From contig DS990261.1 in the NCBI GenBank assembly GCA_000155435.1, positions 983,987-1,047,986 on the forward strand: DNA of 64,000 nucleotides, given 5' to 3'. Below, one piece after another: positions 34,173 through 43,145 of the stretch; positions within the stretch are counted from its first letter, which is position 1; each line of letters opens with the position of its first letter. Source of the stretch: Clostridiales bacterium 1_7_47FAA (GTDB taxonomy: Bacteria; Bacillota; Clostridia; Lachnospirales; Lachnospiraceae). The translations under genes and the position numbers were made by a program. The notes below the pieces were generated by a model. That model saw nothing but the letters and a program-made list of their open reading frames with translations, did no database searches and was not told the DNA's origin.

Positions 34173-35005
34173 AACCGATTATTGTAATGCAGTCTGATTT
34201 TGGAACGGACTCAGGTTTAGTTGCATCCATGCACGGAATGTGCAGGATTGTGGACAGGGAACTGGAGGTGGAGGATATCACCCACGCACTGCCTGCATTT
34301 GACGTAAAGGCTGCGTCCTATTGTTTACAGTATACCGTGCCATATTGGCCGGAAGGGACCGTGTTCGTGTCCGTGGTTGACCCGGGTGTGGGTACCAGCC
34401 GCAAGGCGTCCGTGGCCAGGCTTAAAAATGGAAGCTATGTTGTGACCCCGGACAACGGGACCCTTACATATCTCCAGGATATGATAGGAATCACGCAGAT
34501 ACGGGAGATTGACGGACAGAAAAACCGCTACAATAATACCAGGGATGTGCACACCTTCCATGGCAGGGATCTGTTTGCATATTGCGCGGCAAAGCTGGCC
34601 TCCGGCCTGATTACCTATGAGGAGGTAGGGGAATCCTATCCCGTGGAGGAAATCGTGCGCCATGAGGTATATGGGGCTGAGGTTTCAGACAAGTACGTGA
34701 AGGCGTGCATCCAGAGCTACGACCCGTTTGGAAGCGCGGAATTATCCGTGCTGAACGTGGATTTTGCGAAGACCGGTTTTAAGCATGGGGACATGACAGA
34801 TATAACCATTACCTGTGAGGGAGAGGAAGTGTTCCATGAGCGGGTTCCCTATGAGCGTTCCTTTGGATATGTGCCAGTAGGGTCCAACCTTATCTTCAAT
34901 GACCTGGCTTCCTTTGTGACCATTGGCTGCAATCAGGGATACTTTGCCAGGAGATATGGGCTGGATGGGGAAAAAGAATATGTGGTGGAAATCAGGGAAG
35001 CCTGA
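34169..35005 (+). CDS. SAM hydroxide adenosyltransferase (SAM hydrolase), copy 2
   Basis: Tandem paralogue of the preceding gene, 278 residues, with the same triad at Asp71, Arg78 and His131 and nearly identical core segments (VTPDNGTLTYL, FHGRDLFAYCAAKLASG, GESYPVEEIV). The two differ mostly in the C-terminal domain, which forms part of the active site between subunits, so hetero-oligomers or different substrates are possible. The stop codon lies inside the left arm of a 160-bp palindrome. Confidence 0.88.
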   Translation: MKPIIVMQSDFGTDSGLVASMHGMCRIVDRELEVEDITHALPAFDVKAASYCLQYTVPYWPEGTVFVSVVDPGVGTSRKASVARLKNGSYVVTPDNGTLTYLQDMIGITQIREIDGQKNRYNNTRDVHTFHGRDLFAYCAAKLASGLITYEEVGESYPVEEIVRHEVYGAEVSDKYVKACIQSYDPFGSAELSVLNVDFAKTGFKHGDMTDITITCEGEEVFHERVPYERSFGYVPVGSNLIFNDLASFVTIGCNQGYFARRYGLDGEKEYVVEIREA

Positions 35006-35163
35006 GCGCGTTTGAAAATTGCTTTCCGTCAGCTGTGCGTCCCGCTTTGTGGGAGATTTGGCCCAAATGAGCGCGGCGTAGCGGGCTACGTTAAGTGAAT
35101 TTGGGCCAAATATACCGCGAAGTGGGGCGTGCAGATGGCGGGAATGAATTTTCAAACACGCTC
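35004..35163. repeat. 160-bp near-perfect palindromic element
   Basis: The two halves, 35004-35083 and 35084-35163, are reverse complements over their whole length without gaps. They start GAGCGCGTTTGAAAATT and end AATTTTCAAACACGCTC, and each contains ATTTGGCCCAAAT. Differences between the arms are mostly transitions that keep G-U pairing in RNA. The tip is GTAGC-GG-GCTAC. It is likely a MITE-like or REP-like hairpin element. It lies inside the SAM-hydrolase/adenosine-deaminase gap and overlaps the upstream stop codon. Confidence 0.8.
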
Positions 35164-35197
35164 TGACATGCAGCCATAAGGGAAGAGAGGGGAAGAT

Positions 35198-36196
35198 ATG
35201 TGGATTGACAGCATACCGAAGGTGGAGCTGCACTGTCACCTGGACGGTTCCATTCCGGCCGATGTATTATTGCAGCTGTGCAGGAAGGGAATGGTCAGGG
35301 TTCCGCAAGCACGGGAGGATTTCCTGAAGCTGGTCCGGGCGGATGAGGAGTGCGGGAGCCTGGCCGATTATTTAAAATCATTTGAGATTCCCCTCAGGTG
35401 CCTGAAATCAGAGGAGGCGTTCTACCAGGCGGCCTATCATACCGCCTGCGCCGCCTCCGGGGAAAATGTCAGGTATATGGAGATACGCTTTGCCCCCCTT
35501 CTGTCAGCTTCGGACGCATTGCCTGCCCAGGCAGTGATTGAGGCGGTGGCAGCGGGATTATCCAGGGCAAGGACTGAAACCGGGATTATCTGCGCCATCC
35601 TGCTGTGCGGGATGCGGCAGTTTACGGATGAGATGAACCTTAAGAACCTGGAACTGGCGAAGGCGTATCTGGGAAAGGGGGTGGCCGGGGTGGATTTGGC
35701 GGGGGATGAGGCGGCTTATCCCAACGAGCTGTTCCGGGAGTATTTTGCCAGGGCAGGAGAGGCGGGCATACCATTCACCATCCATTCAGGGGAATGCGGC
35801 AGGGCCCGCAATATTGAACTGGCTGTGGAATACGGCGCTGCCAGGGTGGGCCACGGCATTGCCATGAGAGGCAATCCCAGGCTTCAGGAACTGTGCCGTG
35901 AGAAGCATGTGGGGGTCGAGATGTGTCCAAAGAGCAACCTACAGACCGGGGCGGTTGCCGGGATAGGGGAATATCCCCTGCGGGAGTTCCTGGACAATGG
36001 CCTCCTGGTGTCCCTTAACACGGATAACCGCACCGTGACGGGAACCACGGTTTCACAGGAACTGGGGCTGATGGAGGAACATTTCAGGTTGACAAAGGAG
36101 GAGGGGAAGGCTGTCATGAAGAATGCCATACGGACTTCCTTTGCGGACCAGTGGACAAAAGAGAAGATAGCCAGGGAGATAGATTCATGGGAGTGA
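35198..36196 (+). CDS. add: adenosine deaminase
   Basis: Enzyme of 332 residues converting adenosine to inosine and ammonia. Zinc ligands His12 and His14 (LHCHLDGS), the catalytic HSGE (FTIHSGECG), ARVGHGI, CPKSNLQTG and the final metal-binding NTDNRTVTGT are all present in order. No signal peptide, so cytoplasmic. It follows two genes that release adenosine from SAM. Its 3' end overlaps the next gene by ten bases. Confidence 0.93.
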   Translation: MWIDSIPKVELHCHLDGSIPADVLLQLCRKGMVRVPQAREDFLKLVRADEECGSLADYLKSFEIPLRCLKSEEAFYQAAYHTACAASGENVRYMEIRFAPLLSASDALPAQAVIEAVAAGLSRARTETGIICAILLCGMRQFTDEMNLKNLELAKAYLGKGVAGVDLAGDEAAYPNELFREYFARAGEAGIPFTIHSGECGRARNIELAVEYGAARVGHGIAMRGNPRLQELCREKHVGVEMCPKSNLQTGAVAGIGEYPLREFLDNGLLVSLNTDNRTVTGTTVSQELGLMEEHFRLTKEEGKAVMKNAIRTSFADQWTKEKIAREIDSWE

Positions 36197-36774
36197 CAGG
36201 GAAAAGCCTTTGGGATGTCAGGGACAGCAGTCCCATCAGGGAAATGCTGGAGTTCAATGCAGGATTTGCCGGAAGCGGCGCAGCCCTGTCTTACCAGTCA
36301 GATAAAAGGCCCAGGAAAAAAGTGGCTGTCCTGACCTGCATGGACACCCGACTGACCGCCCTCCTGCCCGCCGCCCTGGGACTTAAGGGCGGGGATGTGA
36401 AAATGATAAAAAATGCAGGCGGTTTAATCCTCAACCCCCTGGACAGCACGGTGCGCAGCCTGCTGATTGCAGTGCTGGAGCTGGGCGTTGAGGAAATCAT
36501 GGTAATCGGCCATACGGACTGCGGCGTGCAGGGCATGGATGAGCGGACCGTGGTATCACATATGGTGGAACGGGGCATTTCCCGCAGGGCTGTCCTGGAT
36601 ATGAAGGCACAGGGCCTGGACTTCCATCAGTGGTTTACCGGATTTGAAAATCCGCAGGACTCTGTGCGGGATAGCGTTAAACTGCTCAGGAACCATCCGC
36701 TGATGCCGGAGGACGTGGCCATATATGGTTTTGTGATGGATATTGGAAGCGGGGAGTTAAAGAGGGCGGTTTGA
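36187..36774 (+). CDS. beta-class carbonic anhydrase
   Basis: Enzyme of 195 residues hydrating carbon dioxide to bicarbonate. Zinc ligands are Cys51, His109 and Cys112 (LTCMDTR and GHTDCG), with the catalytic Asp53-Arg55 dyad. The short form fits the bacterial type II/clade of small beta-CAs. The ATG at 36187 overlaps the end of add, so it belongs to the same operon; a link to purine or SAM metabolism is not obvious. Confidence 0.88.
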   Translation: MGVTGKSLWDVRDSSPIREMLEFNAGFAGSGAALSYQSDKRPRKKVAVLTCMDTRLTALLPAALGLKGGDVKMIKNAGGLILNPLDSTVRSLLIAVLELGVEEIMVIGHTDCGVQGMDERTVVSHMVERGISRRAVLDMKAQGLDFHQWFTGFENPQDSVRDSVKLLRNHPLMPEDVAIYGFVMDIGSGELKRAV

Positions 36775-36785
36775 TTCAGGTAAAC

Positions 36786-38156
36786 CTACCCCATTGTCCT
36801 CCTAAGCTTCCGGAAGGATATTATGAACAGCGTAACCGTGGTACATACCGCAATGGTATCCGCGATGGGCTCTGACAGGAAAACAGCAAACACCTTGTTC
36901 TCAAAAAGCCCGGGCAGCACATAGATAAGCGGGATCAGCAGGATGACCTTTCTCAGCAGGGCCAGGAACAGGGAGGTCTTGCTGTCGCCCAGGGCGATGA
37001 AGGTCTGCTGGCAGGCCAGCTGGGCGCCGAAGAGCAGGGCGGCCGCCATATAGACATGGATGGACCAGGTACTGAAGGCGGTCAGGGCAGCGTCCTTTGT
37101 AAAGATGGAGATGAACACCCCCGGTGCGAACATGCTGACAGCCCACAGCACGGTGGAATAACACATACATGTGGCCAGCAGGATCCAGAAGGTGCGGCTG
37201 ACCCGGTCTATCTTCCTTGCGCCGTAGTTGAAGCTGATGATGGGCTGCGCGCCCTGGGTCAGGCCCTGGAGGGGAAGGAGGGAGAACTGCATCACGCTTC
37301 CCATGATGGTCATGGCGCCCACGGCCACGTCCCCGCCGTATTTTAACAGCGAGGTATTAAAGCAGATGTTCAGGATGCTTTCCGTGAACTGCATGACAAA
37401 TGGGGCCGCGCCCAGTGCGATGGCAGGCATCAGGATATCTGCCCTGGGCCTCATATAACAGGGGCGTATCTTTAAGTAGCTTTTACCGGACAGGAGGAAC
37501 AGCACCACCCAGGTGGCGGAGATGCCCTGGGAGATAATGGTTGCCAGGGCCGCGCCCCGTACCCCCATGTGCAGCCCGAACATCAGGATTGGGTCCAGGA
37601 TGATGTTGCAGACAGCGCCGATGAGCACGGTAAGCATGCCTGTCTTTGCATATCCCTGGGCATTGATGAATGCGTTAAGCCCAAGGGCCAGCTGCACGAA
37701 GATGGTTCCCAGGGAATAAATCTGCATGTAGGCCCAGCCATATTCGATGGTATTGCCGCTGGCGCCGAACATCAGCAGGATGCTCCTGCCAAAGGTCAGG
37801 AAGAATACAGTGAGCACAAGGGCCACCGCAATCAGGGCAGTGGTACAGTTGCCCAGGATGTTCTCAGCCTCCTCCTTCCTGCCCTTCCCAAGCATGATGG
37901 ACGCCCTTGGCGCTCCGCCCATGCTCACCAGGGCGGCAAAGGCCGAGATGGCCATGATGACCGGGAATGTGACACCCACACCGGTCAGGGCGCTGGCGCC
38001 CACGCCGGGCAGGTGGCCGATGTACATGCGGTCCACCATGTTATATAAAACATTGATGATCTGGGCAGTGATGGCAGGAACAGCCAGCTTAAACAGCAGC
38101 CGTCCCACGCTTCCTGAACCCAGGTCTATTTCTTTTGCTTCTTTTGCAGAACCCAT
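36786..38156 (-). CDS. MATE-family efflux transporter
   Basis: Membrane exporter of 456 residues with 12 helices in two halves. The N-terminal GRLLFKLAVPAITAQIINVLYNMVDRMYIGH and the central QGLTQGAQPIISFNYGA are typical of MATE proteins. It exchanges cations for drugs or metabolites. RBS AAAGGA lies about 10 bases upstream. It converges on the carbonic anhydrase gene with an 11-base gap and no clear terminator. Confidence 0.92.
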   Translation of the reverse strand: MGSAKEAKEIDLGSGSVGRLLFKLAVPAITAQIINVLYNMVDRMYIGHLPGVGASALTGVGVTFPVIMAISAFAALVSMGGAPRASIMLGKGRKEEAENILGNCTTALIAVALVLTVFFLTFGRSILLMFGASGNTIEYGWAYMQIYSLGTIFVQLALGLNAFINAQGYAKTGMLTVLIGAVCNIILDPILMFGLHMGVRGAALATIISQGISATWVVLFLLSGKSYLKIRPCYMRPRADILMPAIALGAAPFVMQFTESILNICFNTSLLKYGGDVAVGAMTIMGSVMQFSLLPLQGLTQGAQPIISFNYGARKIDRVSRTFWILLATCMCYSTVLWAVSMFAPGVFISIFTKDAALTAFSTWSIHVYMAAALLFGAQLACQQTFIALGDSKTSLFLALLRKVILLIPLIYVLPGLFENKVFAVFLSEPIADTIAVCTTVTLFIISFRKLRRTMG

Positions 38157-38346
38157 AAAAATTCAATCCTTTCCATATATAAATATCCGAATGTCTAAAA
38201 AACAGCCGTTTAATAAATATATATCCAAACCAGAAGAAAGTCAATAACGGTACTTCCGCAAATGTTTCCATACTGCTATAATGGTAACAGCCTCTTGACA
38301 GGAGCGCGTGTTTTCGGGAAAACGGGGCGGAAAGGAAGGACAGGAC

Positions 38347-39138
38347 ATGGTTAAGGCGATATTTTTTGACATAGACGGTACGCTGAGAGGATTTAATCAA
38401 AAAGGGATTTCAGAGGATACCAGACATGCCCTTGACAGGGCAAGGAATGCGGGGATACGGCTGTTCATTGCGACGGGCCGCCATTTCCTGGAGGTGGAAT
38501 CGGAGAACCTGCTGGAGGGACTGGCATTTGACGCGTATATTACCCTGAACGGCCAGTACTGCTATGAAGGAACCCCTGGCCGTCCGGTCATCTATAAGAA
38601 CCCTATCCCCCGCAGCCAGATTGCCATCCTTCTTAAGATATTGGAAGGGACACCATTCCCCTGTCTGTTCATGGAAGCGGAAAACTGGTATCTGAACTAC
38701 GTGGATGAGCGTGTGATTCGGGTGCAGGATGGGATCGGAACCAGGATTCCTCCGGTGGGGGATGTAAGGCAGGCCCTGGAACATGATATATACCAGGTAA
38801 TCCCCTATCTTAATGAAAGGGAAGCCGTCAGGCTGGCAGCCTTCCTGCCGGAATGCGGGTATACGGTGTGGCATGACGGGGAAGGCGTGGATTTAACCCC
38901 CAAGGGCGGAGGCAAATGCTCAGGCATCCGGGAAGTGATTGCCCGGTACGGGATTGAACCTGAGGAAATGGCGGCCATTGGGGACGGGAATAACGATGCG
39001 TCCATGCTTGCATACGCAGGCATTGGTATCGCCATGGGCAATGGGACCAGAAAGGCCCTTGAGGCCGCGGATCATATCACTGGCAATGTGTGGGAAGGCG
39101 GTCTGGCCCAGGCAATCGATTATCTGCTGTCACAATAA
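38347..39138 (+). CDS. Cof-type HAD-IIB phosphatase
   Basis: Cytosolic phosphatase of 263 residues. Catalytic Asp8 and Asp10 in FFDIDGTL, motif II in IATGRH, a C2-type cap in the middle, and the metal-binding GDGNNDASML followed by GIAMGNG. Members remove phosphate from sugar phosphates, pyridoxal phosphate or FMN. Start at 38347 has AGGAAGGA upstream; an in-frame ATG at 38308 has no site. A TATAAT box (38277-38282) with a weak -35 lies upstream, divergent from the MATE gene. Confidence 0.9.
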   Translation: MVKAIFFDIDGTLRGFNQKGISEDTRHALDRARNAGIRLFIATGRHFLEVESENLLEGLAFDAYITLNGQYCYEGTPGRPVIYKNPIPRSQIAILLKILEGTPFPCLFMEAENWYLNYVDERVIRVQDGIGTRIPPVGDVRQALEHDIYQVIPYLNEREAVRLAAFLPECGYTVWHDGEGVDLTPKGGGKCSGIREVIARYGIEPEEMAAIGDGNNDASMLAYAGIGIAMGNGTRKALEAADHITGNVWEGGLAQAIDYLLSQ

Positions 39139-39149
39139 AACAGTCCATT

Positions 39150-39176
39150 GGAGGAGGGAGTGCACCCCCTCCTTTT
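39150..39176 (+). terminator. terminator after the HAD phosphatase gene
   Basis: GGAGGAGGG (39150-39158) pairs with CCCCCTCC (39165-39172) with a bulge, followed by TTTTCTT. Confidence 0.75.
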
Positions 39177-39190
39177 CTTATGGTAGTGAT

Positions 39191-39262
39191 TACCCTTACG
39201 GAAGCGGCTGCCCTTACAGAAATGATTGCCCTTACGGAAGCGGCTGCCCTTTACGGAAGCGG
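39191..39262. repeat. four 18-bp tandem repeats
   Basis: Units begin at 39191, 39209, 39227 and 39245. Unit 3 is TGCCCTTACGGAAGCGGC; unit 2 is the most diverged and unit 4 has one inserted T. The array overlaps the last four codons of the MOP flippase gene on the minus strand and otherwise does not code. Confidence 0.85.
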
Positions 39263-40810
39263 TTTCCTTTTATGGAACAGCAGAAGCAGCCCCATATAGC
39301 AGAGGCACAGGAACAGGATATTCACTGCTGTCTCGACAAAGAGCGGCAGGCTGCCAAGGGAGGCTGCCACGCAGGAGAATGCCAGGTACATCCCAATGGA
39401 TATGAGAAGGAGGATGACCGGTTTCACAATCATGTTGGCCGTGTCCCAGTGGAAAGGGACCTGCCGTTTCACTGCCAGGAAACTCATAAGCGCCAGGGCC
39501 AGCTCGCTGGCCAGCATCCCCCAGAGATAACCCTGGATCCCGAACCTTGGAATGGCAAAAAGCACAAAAGCCAGCCGTATGACCATGGCCCAGACATTCT
39601 GGAAAAACGTGACCGAGGTTTTCCCAAGTCCGTTTAAGATGCTTCCCATGGTGGTGGCCAGATACATGAACGGGCACAGCCATGAGAGGATGGTGATGAA
39701 GGTGCCTGCATTCTGGTCATGGAACACGCCCACGCCCAGCTGGTTACCGAATAGGGTGAAGATGCCGATGCACAGGACCCCCATGTAGCAGCTGTAGCGC
39801 AGGGACATGGAAATCATGGAGGAGATACGTCCCTCGTTGCCGTCCGCCTGGGCCTGGGCAACCGTTGGAAGCAGCAGGACAGCCATGGAATTGGTGATGG
39901 CGGAGGGGAACAGGATGAACGGCAGGGCCATGCTGGTGAGCACGCCGTATATGGACAGGGCCTCTGAGTTGGTAAGGCCGGAACTCATCAGCTTGTTGGG
40001 AATCCAGATTGCCTCGGCGCTGCCAAGGACATTGAGTATCAGCCGGTTGCCCATCAGTGGAAGGGCCAGGGCCATCAGTGGGGCGGCTGTTTCACGGAAG
40101 GAGAGGGGGATTGCCTTCCTTATTTTATTACCCTCCGTTCCGGCAGGCGGGAAGAATCCAAGGCAGAATACGGTAAATGCAGCCGAAGCCATTTCACCGA
40201 TTAAATGACCGTATACCGCAAGGCTGACCGTGATCTCACGTCCTGAATCCAGCCAAACGCCGGCCATAAGGAACACGGCACCCATGCGGATGACCTGTTC
40301 CGCCACCTGGGAGAACGCGGGCACCCTGGCCTTCTGCATGCCATAATAATAACCGTTGATACAGGCGTGGAGGGCTGCAAAGGGCACGGACACGGCCATC
40401 ACGGGCAGGTAAGGGGCGCACCTTGGTTCTAACAGGAACTTTTCCGCTAGGAAACCGGCGTTGCCGTAAATGCCCCAGGCCAGGAGGAATGACATGCCCA
40501 TGGCAATGACCAGGCCTGTCTTGAACACGGCCTTGCCCCGGGCCTGGTTGGCGGCCACGTACTGGGACAGCGCGGTCTGGATGGAGCCTGCGCACACCGC
40601 GAAGCAGATGCTGAATATGGGATGTACCATATTGTAAATACCCAGCCCCTCTGCGCCAATGGTCCGGGACATGAATATACGGTAAAAAAATCCCAGGATA
40701 CGGCATATGAACCCCGTTGAGGTGAGGAGCAGTGTTCCTGTAATGAATGCCAGCTTCCGTGGGGAGAGGCGTTTGGATATGTTTGAAGATGGTGTTAAGG
40801 ACTCCTTCAT
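39251..40810 (-). CDS. MOP-superfamily polysaccharide/lipid flippase (SpoVB-like)
   Basis: Membrane protein of 519 residues with about 14 helices. The N-terminal GTLLLTSTGFICRILGFFYRIFMSRTIGAEGLGIYNM is characteristic of the MATE-like PST/SpoVB/MurJ-type flippases that move lipid-linked sugars across the membrane. LPTVAQAQADGN and the SILNGLGKTSVTF segment also fit. Role in spore cortex, capsule or peptidoglycan cannot be separated. Its stop codon lies in a tandem repeat array. Confidence 0.87.
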   Translation of the reverse strand: MKESLTPSSNISKRLSPRKLAFITGTLLLTSTGFICRILGFFYRIFMSRTIGAEGLGIYNMVHPIFSICFAVCAGSIQTALSQYVAANQARGKAVFKTGLVIAMGMSFLLAWGIYGNAGFLAEKFLLEPRCAPYLPVMAVSVPFAALHACINGYYYGMQKARVPAFSQVAEQVIRMGAVFLMAGVWLDSGREITVSLAVYGHLIGEMASAAFTVFCLGFFPPAGTEGNKIRKAIPLSFRETAAPLMALALPLMGNRLILNVLGSAEAIWIPNKLMSSGLTNSEALSIYGVLTSMALPFILFPSAITNSMAVLLLPTVAQAQADGNEGRISSMISMSLRYSCYMGVLCIGIFTLFGNQLGVGVFHDQNAGTFITILSWLCPFMYLATTMGSILNGLGKTSVTFFQNVWAMVIRLAFVLFAIPRFGIQGYLWGMLASELALALMSFLAVKRQVPFHWDTANMIVKPVILLLISIGMYLAFSCVAASLGSLPLFVETAVNILFLCLCYMGLLLLFHKRKPLP

Positions 40811-40999
40811 GAGAACTCCGGGAAATGGGAATTATTAAAAGTATATTGGGAGCGGGCGGGTTTTATGACATTCCAGGCCCCCTTCCCGGTACATTAAGAA
40901 ATCATAAGGACAGCATAAGAAAAGCATAAGGATAGCTAAAAAGGGCACGCCGCAGCATTAAGATACCATAAAAATAGTGTTAAAATATTGTTAATAATA

Positions 41000-41059
41000 G
41001 CCTGTTAAAATTTCTTAACAGGCATATTTTTTGTGCATAATATATAAAAAAGATAAAAT
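41000..41059 (+). promoter_or_regulatory. hairpin-T run and candidate promoter before dctQM
   Basis: This is the main content of the 384-base gap 40811-41194. GCCTGTTAA (41000-41008) pairs with TTAACAGGC (41015-41023), then six T (41027-41032). Overlapping its end, TTGTGC (41031-41036), a 17-bp spacer and TAAAAT (41054-41059) form a candidate promoter. TGACTTAGTCA, a short palindrome, lies at about 41128-41138. The rest is AT-rich without genes. Confidence 0.45.
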
Positions 41060-41194
41060 TTTACTAAAATTCACAAAAACTTACGGTAGGAGAGTCCCGC
41101 CATCTCCTTTATAATATTTTTATAATGACTTAGTCAGTAAGAGCTCGCTGCGGTCAGGTTTCTTAATGCCATCATCAAAAGAAGGGAGAGTGCC

Positions 41195-41716
41195 ATGTCA
41201 TCTCTGTTTCAAACCATTGACAAGATCAAACCTGTATATGACAGGACCTATGCATTCGTCATGTTCCTGTGCAAACTGCTCCTCACCGTGGATATCCTCA
41301 TCACCTGTATGGCGGTTGCCGGACGTTACATACCGTTTATCCCGGACCCGGCCTGGAGTGAGGAGGTTGTGCTGACCTGTATGGCCTATATGGCAGTGCT
41401 GTCAGCCGCCCTGGCCATCCGCAGGAATGCCCATATCCGCATGACTGCCTTTGACACCTATCTGCCAAAGCAGGTGGTGCGGGCCCTGGATATCCTCTCG
41501 GACGCAGCTGTCCTTGTGCTTGCCGTCATCATGATTACCGTGGGCTGGAAGTATGCAAAGGGCATTGGCTCCAAGGGCTTCTATGTGAGCATGCCCTGGC
41601 TGTCCAGGTTCTGGATGTATTTCCCGGTTCCCCTGGCAGGCGTGGCGATGCTGATATTTGAGCTGGAAGCCCTGTATAACCACATAAAAGCAATCTGCAC
41701 CAGAGAGGAGGAATGA
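41195..41716 (+). CDS. dctQ: TRAP transporter small membrane subunit DctQ
   Basis: Four-helix protein of 173 residues with the family stretch AGRYIPFIPDPAWSEEVVLTCMAYMAVLSAALAIRRNAHIRM, where RYI and WSEE are the conserved positions. It couples to the DctM encoded four bases downstream. No dctP solute-binding gene is adjacent, unlike the TRAP system at 19-22 kb. Confidence 0.9.
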   Translation: MSSLFQTIDKIKPVYDRTYAFVMFLCKLLLTVDILITCMAVAGRYIPFIPDPAWSEEVVLTCMAYMAVLSAALAIRRNAHIRMTAFDTYLPKQVVRALDILSDAAVLVLAVIMITVGWKYAKGIGSKGFYVSMPWLSRFWMYFPVPLAGVAMLIFELEALYNHIKAICTREEE

Positions 41717-41720
41717 TCAT

Positions 41721-43013
41721 ATGGGCGGTGGGAATACTGCAATCCTGATTTTACTTGCAAGCTTTTTTGCCATGATATTACTGAGGTTCCCCATTGCGTA
41801 CGCAGTGGCCCTTTCCTCTGTGCTCTGCCTGCTCTACCAGGGCCTTCCCCTGGCAGCCATCTGCCAGCAGATGGTGAAGGGAATCAGCTCCTTCAGCCTG
41901 ATGGCGGTGCCGTTTTTCATTGTAATGGGCTGTCTCATGGGCTCGGGAGGCATCTCTGAGAAACTCATAGCCCTGGCCGATGCCTGTGTCGGATGGATGC
42001 GGGGCGGCATGGCCATGGTGAATATTGTGGCATCCTATTTCTTTGGAGGGATTTCCGGTTCCGCTGCGGCGGACACGGCCTCCATCGGTTCCATCCTGAT
42101 TCCCATGATGGTGGAACAGGGCTATGACGATGACTTTTCAACTGCGGTCACCATCACCTCCTCCTGTGAGGGGCTTCTGGTGCCTCCCAGCCACAATATG
42201 GTCATCTATGCAACCACGGCCGGAGGCGTTTCCGTGGGAAGCCTGTTCCTGGCAGGGTACATACCGGGCGCGCTGCTGGCGGTTTCCCTAATGATAGGTT
42301 CCTATATCATTTCCGTGAAGCGCAATTATCCAAAGGGCGACCCGTTCAGCATTTCCAACCTTTTAAAACAGCTGAGTGTGTCCTTCTGGGCCCTGGCGGC
42401 CGTGCTGATTGTGGTGGTAGGCGTGGTGGGCGGCGTGTTCACTGCAACTGAGTCGGCTGCCATTGCGGTCATCTACAGCCTGGTTGTCAGCGTGTTCATC
42501 TACCGGGGACTTGACTGGAAAGGCGTGTGGCGGGTCATGGGAGAGTGTGTGGACACACTGTCCATTGTGCTGATCCTCATCGCGACCTCCAGTATATTCG
42601 GTTACTGCCTGACCCGTCTTCATGTGCCGGTGATGGCTGCAGGCGCCATAACAGGTTTTACCAACAACCCCATCATCCTGGCCCTGCTGCTGAACCTGAT
42701 CCTGCTGATTCTTGGCTGCATCATGGACATGGCCCCCATCATACTGATAGCCACGCCGATCCTGCTGCCCATTGCCACCTCCATCGGACTTGACCCGGTC
42801 CAGTTCGGCATCATGGTAGTGTTAAACTGCGGCATCGGCCTTCTGACCCCTCCGGTGGGTGCCGTGCTCTTCATCGGCTCCGCCGTCTCCAAGGTGCCCA
42901 TGGAGCGGGTGGTGAAGGCCACCCTGCCGTTTTACCTGTGCATGGTCATCACCTTGCTGCTTATTACGTTCATCCCGGCCATCAGCCTTTGGCTGCCCCA
43001 GGTGCTGGGCTAG
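41721..43013 (+). CDS. dctM: TRAP transporter large permease DctM
   Basis: Permease of 430 residues with about 12 helices. FGGISGSAAADTASIGSILIP, VPPSHNMVIYATTAGG and GGVFTATESAAIAVIY are family motifs. It should import an organic or sugar acid with sodium. It is followed by a terminator, and the next genes are a two-component system and an ABC importer. The partner DctP must be elsewhere in the genome. Confidence 0.92.
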   Translation: MGGGNTAILILLASFFAMILLRFPIAYAVALSSVLCLLYQGLPLAAICQQMVKGISSFSLMAVPFFIVMGCLMGSGGISEKLIALADACVGWMRGGMAMVNIVASYFFGGISGSAAADTASIGSILIPMMVEQGYDDDFSTAVTITSSCEGLLVPPSHNMVIYATTAGGVSVGSLFLAGYIPGALLAVSLMIGSYIISVKRNYPKGDPFSISNLLKQLSVSFWALAAVLIVVVGVVGGVFTATESAAIAVIYSLVVSVFIYRGLDWKGVWRVMGECVDTLSIVLILIATSSIFGYCLTRLHVPVMAAGAITGFTNNPIILALLLNLILLILGCIMDMAPIILIATPILLPIATSIGLDPVQFGIMVVLNCGIGLLTPPVGAVLFIGSAVSKVPMERVVKATLPFYLCMVITLLLITFIPAISLWLPQVLG

Positions 43014-43035
43014 GACTACAATCATAATCATACTT

Positions 43036-43066
43036 GAGGGCTGTCCCGGCAGGGCAGCTCTTTTTT
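43036..43066 (+). terminator. terminator after dctM
   Basis: GAG-GCTGTCC pairs with GGGCAGC-TC with one bulged G, followed by six T (43061-43066). Confidence 0.8.
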
Positions 43067-43073
43067 CAGTTGT

Positions 43074-43101
43074 TTGCAAGAAACAGGGCGCATGGTATAA
43101 T
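43074..43101 (+). promoter_or_regulatory. promoter of the sensor kinase gene
   Basis: TTGCAA (43074-43079), a 16-bp spacer and TATAAT (43096-43101). Confidence 0.65.
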
Positions 43102-43145
43102 AGAGAGAAGCCCATCGCAATGGGACAGGCGTACGGGAGGTAGTC

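Noticed and set aside
35004-35163. Riboswitch before adenosine deaminase
   Set aside because: The full-length symmetry and lack of an aptamer-like core or terminator T-run indicate a palindromic repeat element.
38939-39637. Repeat-containing + strand frame of 232 codons
   Set aside because: It overlaps the HAD and MOP genes out of frame; the Tyr/Gly/Ser-rich part is only the 18-bp repeat read in one of six frames.
2760-41040. Recurrent TGTGCATA / TGCACA strings near several promoters (about 2766, 17271, 19004, 19038, 30847, 41032)
   Set aside because: Spacing and orientation vary and at 41031 it forms part of the -35 itself; too short and AT-rich in context to claim an operator.
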